A DNA stretch of 64,000 nucleotides from the NCBI GenBank assembly GCA_944474755.1, contig OX104122.1, forward strand, positions 15,882,641-15,946,640, in the 5' to 3' direction. The number at the start of each line of letters is the position of its first letter. The first letter of the stretch is position 1. The position numbers and the translations under genes were made by a program. Of the stretch, positions 34,620 through 49,100 are shown in pieces. The DNA comes from Limnoperna fortunei (Eukaryota; Mollusca; Bivalvia; Mytilida; Modiolidae). A model generated the notes under the pieces. That model was not told the origin of the DNA. It saw only the letters and a list, made by a program, of their open reading frames with translations, and searched no databases.

Positions 34620-36090
34620 CGATGACTTAGAAAACGTTTTATTTTAAATTAATGCTTTAGATATTGTTTAATTAAAATAATTTTTAAAAGAAATACAACC
34701 GCTTAAAAATTGTATCTGTTTATATACCACAAGAATAATGTTGATTTAAATCAAGCAAATGTCCGTGAAAGATTCATCGTTGAGGGTTAATCAGAGGATA
34801 ATATAATTAAGTATCGCTGCTATTTAAAAGTCTAGTTAACTGACCGTAACGCGTTATGACAGGTGTGTATGACCTGATCGATAATCGGTGCTATGTTTGA
34901 AATCATTTATTGTAAATTAATGTTTTAATTAAAATAATTTTTAAAAGAAATAATAAAGATTAAAATCAAATTTTATCTGTTTATATACATAATAAAAATA
35001 ATTTTGTAGAGAAGGAATATTGTAAATGACCATAAAAGAAATGTAACCCTGAAGACATAACCAGAACGAGATCGTATCATTGTTTAATGATGAAATTGCG
35101 ATCGTATCATTATTAATTTATAACGTACTGGCGGTATAGTCAAATTTTCCAAAATATTTGGTTGTAGAGAAAGGTTTAATTCTACATCCGTAAATACGCA
35201 TTTATATAAAAGATCATTATACTTGACCTGAATTATTATTTTACTTTATTTTTTATTTCGTGGAAGATATATGTAACACAGCAGATTACCGAAATTTACT
35301 AACATTGACATAACCCCGAAGCCATAACTAGAACGAGATCATATCATTATTTAATTCAAATAATGTTTAATGTAATAATAATATTAATTCCATCCTGAAT
35401 GAGCGTTTCGATTGGTGCATTCAAATATTTAAATCTCGCTGGCCGTCACGCGTTATGACAGGTGCGCGATGATTCATGCTTTCGGAATCTCGACTTCCGG
35501 TGACGTTATGGAAAGGGGGCGGAGCTTGCGCCCTAGAGCCCTGCGTTTTTGTGGGGGACAAAACATCACCCACCCTACTACTATCGTCTTTTCTTAAACC
35601 GTCCCATTAAATGTTGACACTTTCTACTAAAAGTGCCTTAAATTTTTTCACGTGATCGGCATTAAAATTTCGTCTCCTTAAACGAGAGTGACTGTAGCAT
35701 GAAAACGACGTATTAAATGTATGTAATAAGTTTATCTAAAATTAAGAAGTATAAAAAGGCAGAACAAAATTGAATGTTAAAAATGTAACATTCGACGAAG
35801 CATGTGTTTATAAATTAAAATACCTAAATCACACGTATGTATGACGTCATATTTCATTCATAGAATGAGAATCCTTCACCGAATCATTGGTTATACCATT
35901 CATTGTGACGTCAAAAAGTAGTTCCAACAAAAACACATTTTGTATCACCCATATAGACGAAACAAGGTTTTGTATCAGACAGGTTGTATCACCCATATAG
36001 ACGATACAAGGTTTTGTATCAGACATGTTGTATCAATCGCTAATTTTTCAGATTTTGACAAGATATATGCTTAATTTAAGATAAATAATT
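34620..36090. repeat. AT-rich region with internal direct repeats, no gene
   Basis: AATAATTTTTAAAAGAAAT occurs at about 34675 and 34930; ACGCGTTATGACAGGTG at about 34850 and 35450; ATAACCAGAACGAGATC and ATAACTAGAACGAGATC at about 35055 and 35325; and a ~50-bp unit with CACCCATATAGACGA twice at about 35947-36030. The signal-peptide, linker and first CTLD exons of copy C should lie around here by comparison with D, but none can be found. Confidence 0.5.
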
Positions 36091-36369
36091 TGCTCATCAG
36101 TATCTGAAGAAACATTTAAATTCTGCAAGTAAAGCTAATTTTAAAAAGACTACATGAAAACAGATAAAACATGATAAAATAATGTGAGGGAAACATGAAG
36201 GAAAAAAAATAAAAAAATAAAAAATGATGATGAAATGCTCCCGAAAATGTATACGACCCAATAAAAAACCAGACCAGTGCAGCATTATAATTTGCGACGG
36301 GTCTTTTCGTGGACACACGTGGACACAGAAACCCTGACTTGTCAGGATGACTGATCATTTTTAAATGCA

Positions 36370-39300
36370 ATTACTTCTTAACTATTAAATGTTGTTTATT
36401 AACATTCGTGGTGTATTGATGGCTCACGGATCATATTAAATGTTTGTTTGTAAACATTCCTGGTGTATTGATGGCTCACGGATCATATTAAATGTTGTTT
36501 GTTTATTAACATTCCTGGTGTATTGATGGCTCACGGATCATGTTTGTTAACATTCGTGGTGTATTGATGGCTCACGGATCATGTTTATTAACTTTCCTGG
36601 TGTATTGATGGCTCACGGATCATATTAAATGTTGTTTGTTTATTAACATTCGTGGTGTATTGATGGCTCACGGATCATGTTTATTAACATTCGTGGAGTA
36701 TTGATGGCTCACGGATCATGTTTATTAACATTCGTGGTGTATTGATGGCTCACGAATCATGTTTATTAACATTCGTGGTGTATTGATGGCTCACGGATCA
36801 TGTTTATTAACATTCGTGGAGTATTGATGGCTCACGGATCATGTTTATTAACATTCCTGGTGTATTGATGGCTCACGGATCATGTTTATTAACATTCTTG
36901 GTGTATGGATGGCTCACGGATCATGTTTATTAACATTCGTGGAGTATGGATGGCTCACGGATCATGTTTATTAACATTCCTGCTGTATTGATGGCTCACG
37001 GATCATATTAAATGTTGTTTGTTTATTAACATTCGTGGTGTATTGATGGCTCACGGATCATGCTTATTAACATTCATGGTGTATTGATGGCTCACGGATC
37101 ATATTAAATGTTGTTTGTTTATTAACATTCGTGGTGTATTGATGGCTCACGGATCATGTTTATTAACATTCATGGTGTATTGATGGCTCACGGATCATAT
37201 TAAATGTTGTTTGTTTATTAACATTCGTGGTGTATTGATGGCTCACGGATCATGTTTATTAACTTTCCTGGTGTATTGATGGCTCACGGATCATATTAAA
37301 TGTTGTTTGTTTATTAACATTCGTGGTGTATTGATGGCTCACGGATAATGTTTATTAACATTCATGGTGTATTGATGGCTCACGGATCATATTAAATGTT
37401 GTTTGTTTATTAACATTCGTGGTGTATTGATGGCTCACGGATCATGTTTATTAACTTTCCTGGTGTATTGATGGCTCACGGATCATATTAAATGTTGTTT
37501 GTTTATTAACATTCGTGGTGTATTGATGGCTCACGGATCATGTTTATTAACATTCGTGGTGTATTGATGGCTCACGGATCATGTTTATTAACTTTCCATG
37601 TGTATTGATGGCTCACGGATCATACTAAATGTTGTTTGTTTATTAACATTCGTGGTGTATTGATGGCTAACGGATCATGTTTATTAACTTTCCTGGTGTA
37701 TTGATGGCTCACGGATCATACTAAATGTTGTTTGTTTATTAACATTCCTGGTGTATTGATGGCTCACGGATCATATTAAATGTTGTTTGTTTGTTAACAT
37801 TCCTGGTGTATTGATGGCTCATGGATCATATTAAATGTTGTTTGTTTATTAACATTCCTGCTGGATTGATGGCTCACGGATCATGTTTATTAACATTCGT
37901 GGTGTATTGATGGCTCAAGGATCATGTTTATTAACTTTCCTGGTGTATTGATGGCTCACGGATCATGTTTATTAACATTTGTGGTGTATTGATGGCTCAC
38001 GGATCATGTTTATTAACATTCGTGGTGTATTGATGGCTCACGGATCATGTTTATTAACATTCGTGGTGTATTGATGGCTCACGGATCATATTAAATGTTG
38101 TTTGTTTATTAACATTCGTGGTGTATTGATGGCTCACGGATCATGTTTATTAACATTCGTGGTGTATTGATGGCTCACGGATCATGTTTATTAACATTTC
38201 TGGTGTATTGATGGCTCACGGATCATGTTTATTAACATTCCATGTGTATTGATGGCTCACGGATCATGTTAATTAACATTCCTGGCGTATTGATGTCTCA
38301 CGGATCATGTTTATTATCATTCCTGGTGTATTGATGGCTCACGGATCATGCTTATTAACATTCGTGGTGTATTGATGGCTCACGGATCATATTAAATGTT
38401 GTTTGTTTATTATCATTCCTGGTGTATTGATGGCTCACGGATCATGTTAATTAACATTCCTGGCGTATTGATGGCTCACGGATCATGTTTATTATCATTC
38501 CTGGTGTATTGATGGCTCACGGATCATGCTTATTAACATTTGTGGTGTATTGATGGCTCACGGATCATGTTTATTAACATTCCTGGTGTATTGATGGCTC
38601 ACGGATCATGTTTATTAACATTCGTGGTGTATTGATGGCTCACGGATCATGTTTATTAACATTCCTGGTGTATTGATGGCTCACGGATCATATTAAATGT
38701 TGTTTGTTTATTAACATTCGTGGTGTATTGATGGCTCACGGATCATGTTTATTAACATTCGTGGTGTATTGATGGCTCACGGATCATGTTTATTAACATT
38801 TCTGGTGTATTGATGGCTCACGGATCATGTTTATTAACATTCCATGTGTATTGATGGCTCACGGATCATGTTAATTAACATTCCTGGCGTATTGATGGCT
38901 CACGGATCATGTTTATTATCATTCCTGGTGTATTGATGGCTCACGGATCATGTTTATTAACATTCGTGGTGGATTGATGGCTCACGGATCATGTTTATTA
39001 ACTTTTCTGGTGGATTGATGGCTCACGGATCATGTTTATTAACATTCCTGGTGGATTGATGGCTCACGGATCATGTTTATTAACATTCGTGGTGCATTGA
39101 TGGCGCACGGATCATGTTTATTAACATTCCTGCTGTATTGATGGCTCACGGATCATGTTTATTAACATTCCTGGTGGATTGATGGCTCACGGATCATGTT
39201 TATTAACATTCGTGGTGCATTGATGGCGCACGGATCATGTTTATTAACATTCCTGCTGTATTGATGGCTCACGGATCATGTTTATTAACATTCCTGCTGT

Positions 39301-39450
39301 ATTGATGGCTCACGGATCATGTTTATTAACATTCCTGCTGTATTGATGGCTCACGGATCATGTTTATTAACTTTCCTGGTGGATTGATGGCTCACGGATC
39401 ATGTTTATTAACTTTCCTGGTGGATTGATGGCTCACGGATCATTTTAAAT
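36370..39450. repeat. 41/54-bp minisatellite upstream of copy C
   Basis: About 70 units of ATTAACATTCGTGGTGTATT-GATGGCTCACGGATCATGTTT (41 bp), mixed with a longer form carrying an extra ATTAAATGTTGTTTG segment (~54 bp). A larger block with CATTTCTGG, CATTCCATGTG and ATGTTAATTAACATTCCTGG recurs about 600 bases apart (near 38190 and 38790). The flanks (36350, 39540-39760) match the DNA around 51960 and 52070-52290 upstream of copy D. Confidence 0.95.
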
Positions 39451-39539
39451 GTTGTTTGTTTTTGTTTGAGGTTTTATTAACGGATCCAGTTTTTATTAGG
39501 TAGGGTGGCGGCAGAATCTATGATTGCAAACAAACGATA

Positions 39540-39775
39540 ACTGATAGTAAAATTTCCATTCGTTGTTATTGGAAACCGAGCTTTAAGTCAGTCTCGAACT
39601 CAAAATACCAGTTGACATTTCCACAAGATACTACAGATAAAAAATATTTAAAAAAATGAATTGCTAAGATAGCGCAAATTTCTGATGATATGTGTACATT
39701 AATATTTAATAACTGGGCTGTTGTATGCTTTTGAATGAGAGGAGAATAAGTATTCATCCATAACGTTCAACGTTT
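39540..39775. other. Upstream segment paralogous to 52.07-52.7 kb
   Basis: Shared stretches include AAATTTCCATTCGTTGTTAT, TTTCCACAAGA and AATGAATTGCTAA. In copy D's version the match is split at about 52292 by a LINE tail and resumes at about 52650 (CTGTTATATGCTTTAGTATG against CTGTTGTATGCTTTTGAATG here). Confidence 0.6.
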
Positions 39776-39999
39776 ACATTTCTCAAATGAGATAACATTT
39801 AGATTTCATAATTTAAACGTAAAAGTAACATGTAATTTATATTTAAATTTTATAAAGAAATGGTATTCCCAGCTCTAAAAAAAGACTGACATGTGCATGT
39901 GATATTTAAAGGCGTCATATTATCAACCAACCAAAATGCTTACTAGTCCTGATGTTATATTTGAAAGTGAAGCTTGCGTAAATGAAAAATATTTCACCA

Positions 40000-40107
40000 G
40001 GGCGCCGTTTCATAAAGCGATCGCTAATTAACGTGCTCGTTATCCCATGCAATTTGAATGGGATTACGTGCACGTTAAGCTAACGATCGCTTTATGAAAC
40101 GACAGCC
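40000..40107. mobile_element. Foldback element, family of 25025
   Basis: Arms GGCGCCGTTTCATAAAGCGA and the complement ending GATCGCTTTATGAAACGACA, with centre CCCATGCAATTTGAATGGGA. It lies 10 bases from a second copy, in the same orientation. Confidence 0.85.
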
Positions 40108-40116
40108 AGGAGACCA

Positions 40117-40225
40117 GGGTGCCGTTTCATAAAGCGATCGATAATTAACGTGCTCGTTATCCCATGCAATTTAAATGGGATAACGTGCACGTTAAGCTAG
40201 CGATCGCTTTATGAAACGGTACCCC
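40117..40225. mobile_element. Foldback element, second tandem copy
   Basis: Arms GGTGCCGTTTCATAAAGCGA and GATCGCTTTATGAAACGGTA. About 95% like its neighbour; the pair may come from a local duplication rather than two insertions (both are preceded by ACCAG). Confidence 0.85.
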
Positions 40226-40811
40226 GGTTATACGCCCAGCGAACAATTAACTAATAACAAATCAAATCAAGAAGGATTGCCCATGGAAAAACATTGATTA
40301 AGAGTGCATAATTTTGTTATGAATACTAGTATATGAAAAACCCACAACTTTTCTTAAGCTAATAATGTATCTTACTTGCATTTAATTATAATTACGAAAG
40401 GCTTATAGGCTCACACATTAAAAATATATAATTATGAATTAAAGAAAGAAATGTTTAAAGGATCTTTTCTTCGAATTTCCAACCATATAATAATTTAATC
40501 TTAACGGAAAGTTTTCAGTGACCAGGGCGATAACCCGTAAAGAAAAGGGCTGAGTGGGACCTGGGAACTGAAAACGCGTAATGTCTCAGCAATTTCAAAA
40601 TGTCTTTATTGATTGTCACGAAACAAATCTACTATGCGGATAGAACATAAAGAAAGCATAAAAACATCGTTTTAAATACTTGCTAACACCGTTAAACCAG
40701 CCCTGCAATAACTTCCTTATGAACGACTAGAATTAGTAGACTTTTTTCTCACAGGTCAGAGGTTATTAATTGAGGAGTTCTAACATGCCACGAAAGTGAG
40801 TTAATTAGCAA

Positions 40812-41315
40812 TAACAAGTGTGTTCAGAGTCGGACACGTACATTGTTTTTCAGAGGAATAACAAGTGTGTTCAGAGTCGGACACGTACATTGTTTTTCAG
40901 AGGAATAACAAGTGTTTTCAGAGTCGGACACGTACATTGTTTTTCAGAGGAATAACAAGTGTGTTCAGAGTCGGACACGTACATTGTTTTTCAGAGGAAT
41001 AACAAGTGTGTTCAGAGTCGGACACGTACATTGTTTTTCAGAGGAATAACAAGTGTGTTCAGAGTCGGACACGTACATTGTTTTTCAGAGGAATAACAAG
41101 TGTGTTCAGAGTCGGACACGTACATTGTTTTTCAGAGGAATAACAAGTGTGTTCAGAGTCGGACACGTACATTGTTTTTCAGAGGAATAACAAGTGTGTT
41201 CAGAGTCGGACACGTACATTGTTTTTCAGAGGAATAACAAGTGTGTTCAGAGTCGGACACGTACATTGTTTTTCAGAGGAATAACAAGTGTGTTCAGAGT
41301 ACATTGTACATTGTT
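40812..41315. repeat. 47-bp minisatellite, near-identical units
   Basis: About ten and a half copies of AATAACAAGTGTGTTCAGAG-TCGGACACGTACATTGTTTT-TCAGAGG, nearly all identical, so recently formed or homogenised. No single-copy relative was seen elsewhere in the window. Confidence 0.95.
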
Positions 41316-41579
41316 TTCCAGATTTATATTTAGTTTTATATATTTTTTGGCATAAAGGCATATGATTGGACACAGGTAAGTCCGCTTCTTACAACATTTA
41401 CACATACATTTCATAACAGAAAGCAATATACATGTAACATACAAATGCGATACATATAGGTAAATTGTAATTGAGAATAAAATTGGCAAATAAAAAACGA
41501 AAAATGACATTTAGTGTGGTATACAATTTATAAGAAAACAAGAAAAAAAAGTTATGTTAAACAATGACTGATCTGCTTC

Positions 41580-42330
41580 CTAGAAACGCTTGGTTATACG
41601 TATTAATCTGACAGTAATCTAACTCAGCATTTTTGTATACACTATTTTTTGTCCAGAATAAAATATTAATTATCAAAAAAAATTTGTCCTAAAAATGTCA
41701 GCCGAACTAAAAGAATTTAGGATAATGCCTAAACTAATCAAAATTAATTCATTCACTTGCACCCCCCCCCCCCACCCCCCACTCCCACCATTTTTTTATA
41801 TTTTGCAATAAAAAGGAGAAACCAAGAGAAAGATTTATTTTGATAAGATTAGTTAATGACTAAATTGTTGCATAACAGTATCAGCAATCTAATGATTGAA
41901 GTGCAATATTTTTATGTTTCGCCATGTTAACGGACATGTAGTTTTTCGGTCTGTTCTGTCGTAAGTTAAACCTGTGGTTTACTTGCGTAGAAGCTTTTTT
42001 CATGAAGATGACAATTTTTTTGTAATATTATTTTTTACTTTTTTCTCTAGACGATTTAATAAAATACAAACTCTATAATATGACGACATAAATTCGACCA
42101 TTCACGTCTTAGATAAATGACAAAGTCAAAGTATAGAGTTTAATTCTAATGCATCATACTTTTTAGTTTAAAGATATGTAGGTACGTTACTCCCTAGGTA
42201 ACGAGAAAGACACGTTTTTCAGGTAAAAAACGCAGAATTATTTTTTAATGGTGTAAGTATACTGGTACTTCCTTGAGCGTTGGAATTCCGAGAGCACAGT
42301 ACTAGATACAATACAAGCCTGACTGAAAGT
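41580..42330. other. 3' flank of copy D, duplicated at 54.3-55.0 kb
   Basis: Matches 54300-55000 in order: a C-rich run after TTCACTTGC (41755 against TTACTTGC at 54390), then GATATGTAGGTACGTTA, GGTAACGAGAAAGACACGTT and ATTTTTTAATGGTGTA. No exon seen in either copy. Confidence 0.6.
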
Positions 42331-43066
42331 CTTAACCCCAGTGTTAACATAAAGGGATCCGATGACAGGCCAATATTAAATAGGGGAAATACTTCAATAT
42401 TATACAAAGTCTAGTGAGAAAAAGACTCGAATTTTGGTCGATCGTTCGTCGTTCCCATTTCCATATCAAACAACTGACTGTACTATTCTTTCCTATAAGA
42501 AGAAAAACATCTTTCCGGAAATTCTCATTAATCGGGCAAAATAATTTTTCATCGTCCTGAGGTCGGTTTTTTAAAAGACATATTTGTTAAAAGGTTTAAA
42601 TAAGGAATATGGAGAAAGGCGGGCTAATAACTCTTGCATCTAGCTTTATTTAGAGTAGAATACGAAATATTTTTGCCGTAAAACCTAGACCGGAAGATAA
42701 GAGCATGGTTAGTCCATAAAAATCTTCTCTTGTTTCTGCAGAGAATTGTTTGTTAATCTTTAATGCCATTTAATGATTTATTTGCACTATTTTAATACTT
42801 ATAGACATTTTTTCTCACTTTAATCTGTTTGTGGGTTGTCAAGATCTATGGGTTGTGTTAATCCCAAGATAACGAAAGACATGTCACGAAAACGAATGAG
42901 GCTCTGTCTGGGGCATAACGTTTACATTTAGAACCAAGCTTGGTACTGTTTTAACAAAAGTGTCTTTTCACAGTCCAGAATTGTGCTGTGTCAAAACAAC
43001 TGACGTTCTGAATGCAATGGTTTTGTTTCTGAATCACCATATAACAAACAATCATATACAAGATGA

Positions 43067-43072
43067 TTTATT
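43067..43072 (-). promoter_or_regulatory. Poly(A) signal of copy D
   Basis: AATAAA on the minus strand, 23 nt past the TAG of copy D. The very short 3' UTR this implies is the same in copies B and C. Confidence 0.6.
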
Positions 43073-43094
43073 GAATGTATATAGTTCTGCTTCA

Positions 43095-43127
43095 CTAAGG
43101 ACAGACACACCTGACCGCTGTTGGATC
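43095..43127 (-). CDS. Copy D exon 7 (DPTAVRCVCP, stop)
   Basis: Acceptor GCTTTATTTCAG, then DPTAVRCVCP and TAG. Phase 0 entry matches the phase 0 end of exon 6. Single copy here, but duplicated in B (2) and C (4). Confidence 0.8.
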   Translation of the reverse strand, partial: DPTAVRCVCP

Positions 43128-46100
43128 CTGAAATAAAGCATAGCCATTGGACTGTCACTTTAGTACAAAGAATACAGTACATTTTTCGGTGATGTAGTCA
43201 TGTCACTATCAATAATATATTTTTACATTTGAAAAATTTGTTTCCAGTCGTGCTAATATTTTCTGATTGAATTTATAGTTTAACCTTGTTGAAGGACACA
43301 TGTATAAAGAAACCCCGTTACTTAAACAAACAAAACCAAATTTCATCTCTAGCTTTTTCAAACAGTATTTTTAGCACATTGGAAAATAGCATTTTCTGAC
43401 CGTCCCAAACCCTTAAAAAATTAACACTAAGCAGAAGCGCCTTTTCATTGCCGATAGTTATTCGTTTGTTTCAATTTTCCCGGTTATATTTTTATATTGC
43501 CAAAAATGATTTAAAACAATATACATGGATGTCGACACTTACAATGCGAGCCTCACAAATACCACCAGTCTGAACTGGCGTAGCACAGTCCTGCAATATA
43601 CCAGCACCATTGACCAATGTCCCACAATCAATCGCGCCTGTGATGCCTGTGGAGCCTAAAAAGGCAAATCAATATTATTCGATAGTAATTACCAGGTTAT
43701 ACAACATCATTCTTCTATGTCCATGTTTATTAAGACCTTAATTTAGTATGGTGCTTATTTGTATGGATGTAGTTGTTTTAGTATTCGTTTTCTAATGTCG
43801 CACATTTAAAAGTCTTCTTCACCATCTAGTACAGACAATTCATTTAATTTGATGCAAAATGCCTATGCCAATATGTGTTAAACTGCAGAGGAAACAGAGA
43901 TTTAGTTTTGTTGTTCATTTTTATTTGATGATGTATTTTCTGTCGCGACATTGTATTCAGACAAGGATCGAGGATGTACATTTTAAATGCGGTAGTATGT
44001 GAAACATTCATGAAGTCAATATTTATGCATCTCAACCATTTTATACAATTTGCATTACCATGCATTTCATATATAATTACGTACCGCCCGTAAAGAATCC
44101 CATGGGCTCAGCCTGATCGCTTATGGCACCTCGGGGTCTACCTGGTACACCATTGCGAAATTCGCTATATCCAATATAATATGTTCCAACTAACCAGGAA
44201 AAATGCAAATAAAATAAAATATTAAAAACGTACATCCAATACTGTCATACTGACTATATATCCTTTAATATCTAAATGAACAAGTAGACCGTGAAGCTTC
44301 AGATACCCTATTATAGTCTACACGCAGATTCTTTGTATCCTACGTCAACCACATTCACCTCTGCCATACAATTGGTTGACATTGTTACATACTCGACTCC
44401 AATCTTAATTTACAAGGATTGTCAGTTTTCCTACCGTAGGTCGGGGGTTTTCTCCGGGTACTCCGGCTTCCTCCTCCAATAAAAAGCCATGATATAGCTG
44501 CAAATTTGCTGAAAATGGCGTTAAACATCATTCAAACAAACAAACAAAACAAGACATTGTTACAGATGTCGCTCATAGAGGATAAGTGTCGCGTACAAAC
44601 GTAGTAATTTCAATCAATGTAAAACTGTGTCAAAAGTGTATAATTAGACTATATAAAATAAATAAGATCTCGTTTATTATTTAACATCGTCCTTTGTTTA
44701 CAAACGTCACGGGCAGTCCCGCAGAAATGGGGGATGATGTGTGGCAGACGTTATATCTGGAAACCAGTTTTTTCTTTGTGCAAGAGTGTGCCTATTACAT
44801 TAGTGTTGACGTAGTTTTCTACAGAATGAGGAAGCGACAGCGACTCATGTCTTTCCAGGAACACTCGCATCTAAGCTAAATGTTCATTTTTACAATTAGA
44901 AACAATTTCAAATTAATAGAATAATGAACCATAAAAAATAATATATTTTCAAATCTCAAAACAAACATGAATGACAAATGATACATTACTTATCAGCCAA
45001 TTCTTCTATTTTACAATTGTTTGGTAGAGCAAATACATTATTTGAAAACCTTTTCAAATCCAATGTTTTTCACTTTAATAAATTTAAACACTTGACGGCA
45101 TATCAAGAGTAACCTATAACATAGCTCCTCTGTTATATACTGTGCTAGGTCGCTTACTTAGCTCATATTTCTGCTGAAGGAATATATCAGGTCTTACATG
45201 GTTTTGTCTTGAGGTCACATCAGATCATTCTCTAGGGTTATGTTTTGTTCAAATGAATTACCGTTGTCATTAACTATTTGGTTCATGTTTTGTAGAATGA
45301 ATCCTCTTCATGTGCATGATTTTTTTGGTGGCGTTTAAGGTGCCAAGACATTTACTTCTTTTTAATCGTTAAATACCTTCTACTGTAAATGGTTATCATA
45401 TGGAAGAAAATAATATCAAACACCTTAATTAAACATTTATCTACTTTGTGAATAATAGGATCAGCTAAAATATGTCCAAAAACTGCTTTGTGGTATCAAC
45501 GAATTGTTAGTGGTTACGATATTTACGAATAACTTTCAATTTGATCGTTATTGTATTTATGAATCATTGCCAATTTACAACTCTAAAAGGTAACATGCTA
45601 TACAATATTTGGACTTCACAAATGCGGACTTAAATGTTTAGGTTATTTGTAAATATATGTACCTCCAGCAAAAGTCGTTACAGCAAATTGTTCACCTGGA
45701 TTAGTAAACTCTGCGAGAGTGCCTCCCGCAGCATAGCACGCAGCCTGAAACAACAATAATTTACTTTAATTACATTGTACGTGTACGCAATATTAGCCAA
45801 CAGAGCAACCAAATTACTCCGAGCTTCATATTTGCCATAAGGTCTGTGTTTCCCTGTATCTCTTACTGCGCAAGAATTTAGTGTGTCTTGAGCAGATGTA
45901 ATTATTGTGGTCAAAATTTGAAAAAGTAGACGTGTTGAGGGCCAGTTATGATATACGCATTGTGGACCGACAATGTAAGACATCTAATACCAGTTTTAAC
46001 TGACGTTATGCTCATCATGTGGGAAAAGCTGTATGGTGAAAACCACTTAATGTCGGTACGATGTACAAGGAAACGTAAATACAAACACAAAACAAAGAAA

Positions 46101-49100
46101 AAGTCAAACAACAAGACTAACAATACAATATTAATACGTAAAATAAAGAATAACTCAAGGAAGCAAGATAATGATAGCCGAAGATGAAAAATAGGACACA
46201 CCAGTTGTCACTAGATGACTTAATTCTTTATATAATAAAAACTCCGGAACAAAACTGTCCTATGATTGCATAAATTTTTTAATACATATATAAACCAATG
46301 CTAACCGAACCCTATATGTTTATTTATGAAACAGTCTAAGTAATGTTTCTTACGTACAAAGAAAAGGCATTGGAGGCCTTACCAGATGAAATAACTTACG
46401 CTTAACAATAAGTTTCAAGAAATGGTTTGCGACTTACGGGGTTTTTTAATGTCAGAAGCGGTTCTGATCATTGACTTATGTTGTTGAGTTTAAATTTGTA
46501 TATTATCAAAACATTTATCTATTAGAAGAGACTACCCATATAATCTTTTGTCGAGGCAGCTCATTGTCTGGCTTATTTTCAACAGAATCCGTATGTAATT
46601 TAAAGTTAAACATTCCGGCGTACGATAACAGTATTTCAGTAATAACGTGAACGGTCTGATATAAATGGCAAAGCATCAGAGAAGCAGTCGAGTGGCATAA
46701 TTTTATAGGCTAGTCGTCAATGATTTTTGATCGCAGATCAACACCAAATAACGAACACTCACCTGTGCATCAAAAAAAGTGGCAAAGGGTCCTGTAACTT
46801 TTCTGTAGCATTTATTGAGAATAAAACCAGGACTTCCAAGCCTCTCAAAGCCCGGCGGACAGTCAGGTACGGGGTTGCATACTGTAATATAAGAATGATA
46901 ATTAAACTGACGCTTACCACTACAGTAAAGTTTATTACCACTTACTACCCGCCTTCAAGCTAAATTTCTATTAACCACACGAGAAATTATTTAAAAACAT
47001 ACTGGTATGAGACCCAAAGTCCAGATTATGACAAATTTGAAAACTGAAAAAGTTACTGTCAACCACGCACGACCTTTCAGATTTAAGGATGAGGTTATTG
47101 AATTTAAAATTTTTTAAACAAAATGAAACTGAAAAAATAAGCCACATCTTGATGTTTGTTTAAATTTGGTTTAACTTCACTTTCAGGTGTTTCGTGGGGT
47201 TCTGTTCTAGCAAACTGTGTCAAATAATTGTGTCAATTACAAGCACGCTCTACCCACGACAACTTAATGAATTAAGTTTGAGGTGATTATGTTCGTAAAA
47301 GATTATTCCGTTAACACGTAATTATCATGAGTACATATAACTATGTTTTAATACACAAAACAAAATGTTGTAAAATTAATTCATGAACGACGTTCCATAC
47401 AAAACAGATAACGGCGGAAATAATAGGTATACAATGACGTTACTTACCTGCAGGGGGCGGGCAAGGCGTGGTCGGAATCATAGGACATATTGGACATGGA
47501 GTACTTGGTGTTACTAGTCTTGTCGCACCTCCAGTCAAGCCTAACAACAGCAGTAAACCCAGCAGAGGGACTGCAAAATTAAAAAAATATGTATTGTTAA
47601 CAGGTGTGTATCAAGGTGGTGAAAAGCAATTGAAACACTATGAATTAAACAATTTCAGCGTGCTTGCTTAATGAAATACTGCAGATTTGAAATTCTCGTT
47701 TCCCAGGTTTTTTATTGTGATGTGACACTATATATTATCGAGCTATTTTATAACATAAAATTGCCGTATGCTCATGGGAATATTAAAATTACAGCAATTT
47801 TCCAACAGTTTCCGCTACAAGTTTCGTTGTTCATTGGTATTTTTGTTTCTTTAAGATCATGAGATGTTCCCTTATTTTTTAGATCATGAAATGTCCACTC
47901 AAACTCATTATTTCTTGCAAATACAAACGCCCACGTGTACAGTGACCAATCGAGTGTAAAACTATTTTAGGAATTTAAAGACCGCAAATAATTTGGCAGC
48001 AAAAGCAGAATTGGTTTTGTTTGTTTGAATGATGTTTAAAGCCACTTTTAGCAATTGTTGAAATTTTTCAAAAGTGTAATTAAATTCAATTCAATGCTGT
48101 AAGTGGAGTTACATCTATCATTCCGATCAAAATTTAAAATATCAGGTGACCTATGTAACAAAGATTTTGTGAAAGTTTCATAAAATTCATTTCAGTGGTG
48201 TGAGAGGAATAGCGGGTAAGTTTTGTGCAACAGAACTACGATCATTATACCCCCCCCCTCTTTGAAGCGTGAGGTATAACAAGGATAATATTTATACATT
48301 GAAAGAAACTATTAAAATCTTCATGCTAAGTTTCCATATCTTAGAAACAGAACTTCGACGATAAAAACAAAGTCCAAGGAAGCAAAGGCATTGTAGATCT
48401 TGGAAAATTCTGAATGAGTTTAGTATGTATTTAGTCATTCGAACGTTCCAAAATAATGATATAGCATTAATAGATAATTAGAATTAATCGCACAATTGAG
48501 GGTAACTGGGTCCCTTCTCCCTCCTCACGACTCCCTTCTCCCTTCTCACAACCCCCTTCTCCCTTTATTGGTCCTGTCTCCAGTATGAATAAAAATCTCG
48601 ACTTCCAAGAAAGTCTATGCAGGGTCTTATTGTTTCGGTGTTTTTACTGTACGTTTACATGGACATCTTTAGCAGCGCTGAACATCCTTAAATCAAAGTA
48701 AGCCACAATGTTTGTAAGGCATTATATAGAGACATCGTCTACAAAAAAATAGGATAGTGAAATAGTGGTTTCCTATCCAATCCAGGTAAAACATATATAT
48801 ATATATATATATATATACTTCTACAAATTAAGCCCAACACTGTTTGAATTAGATTTTTAACACTGTTAAATTTTTGTTTACCCTCAGCGGGATTCGAACT
48901 CGCACCGTTGTGACACTGTGGCACCAAATCGCCTGCACTATGTCCAGCGGTCTAGACCCCTCGGCCAAATCCGCTATATGAAAATATAGCTTCATTAACC
49001 GGTGTGAATCTTAGACATAGACATAGTACATGTGTACTAGCGTGTGACAATGGAATTTTCGTAACCAATACATATTAATTTGACAGTAATCTAATTCAGC

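Noticed and set aside
45948..46201. Overlapping open frames on both strands between exons 3 and 4 of copy D
   Set aside because: They lie in an intron of the assembled CTLD gene and include the array-unit relative; no coding features.
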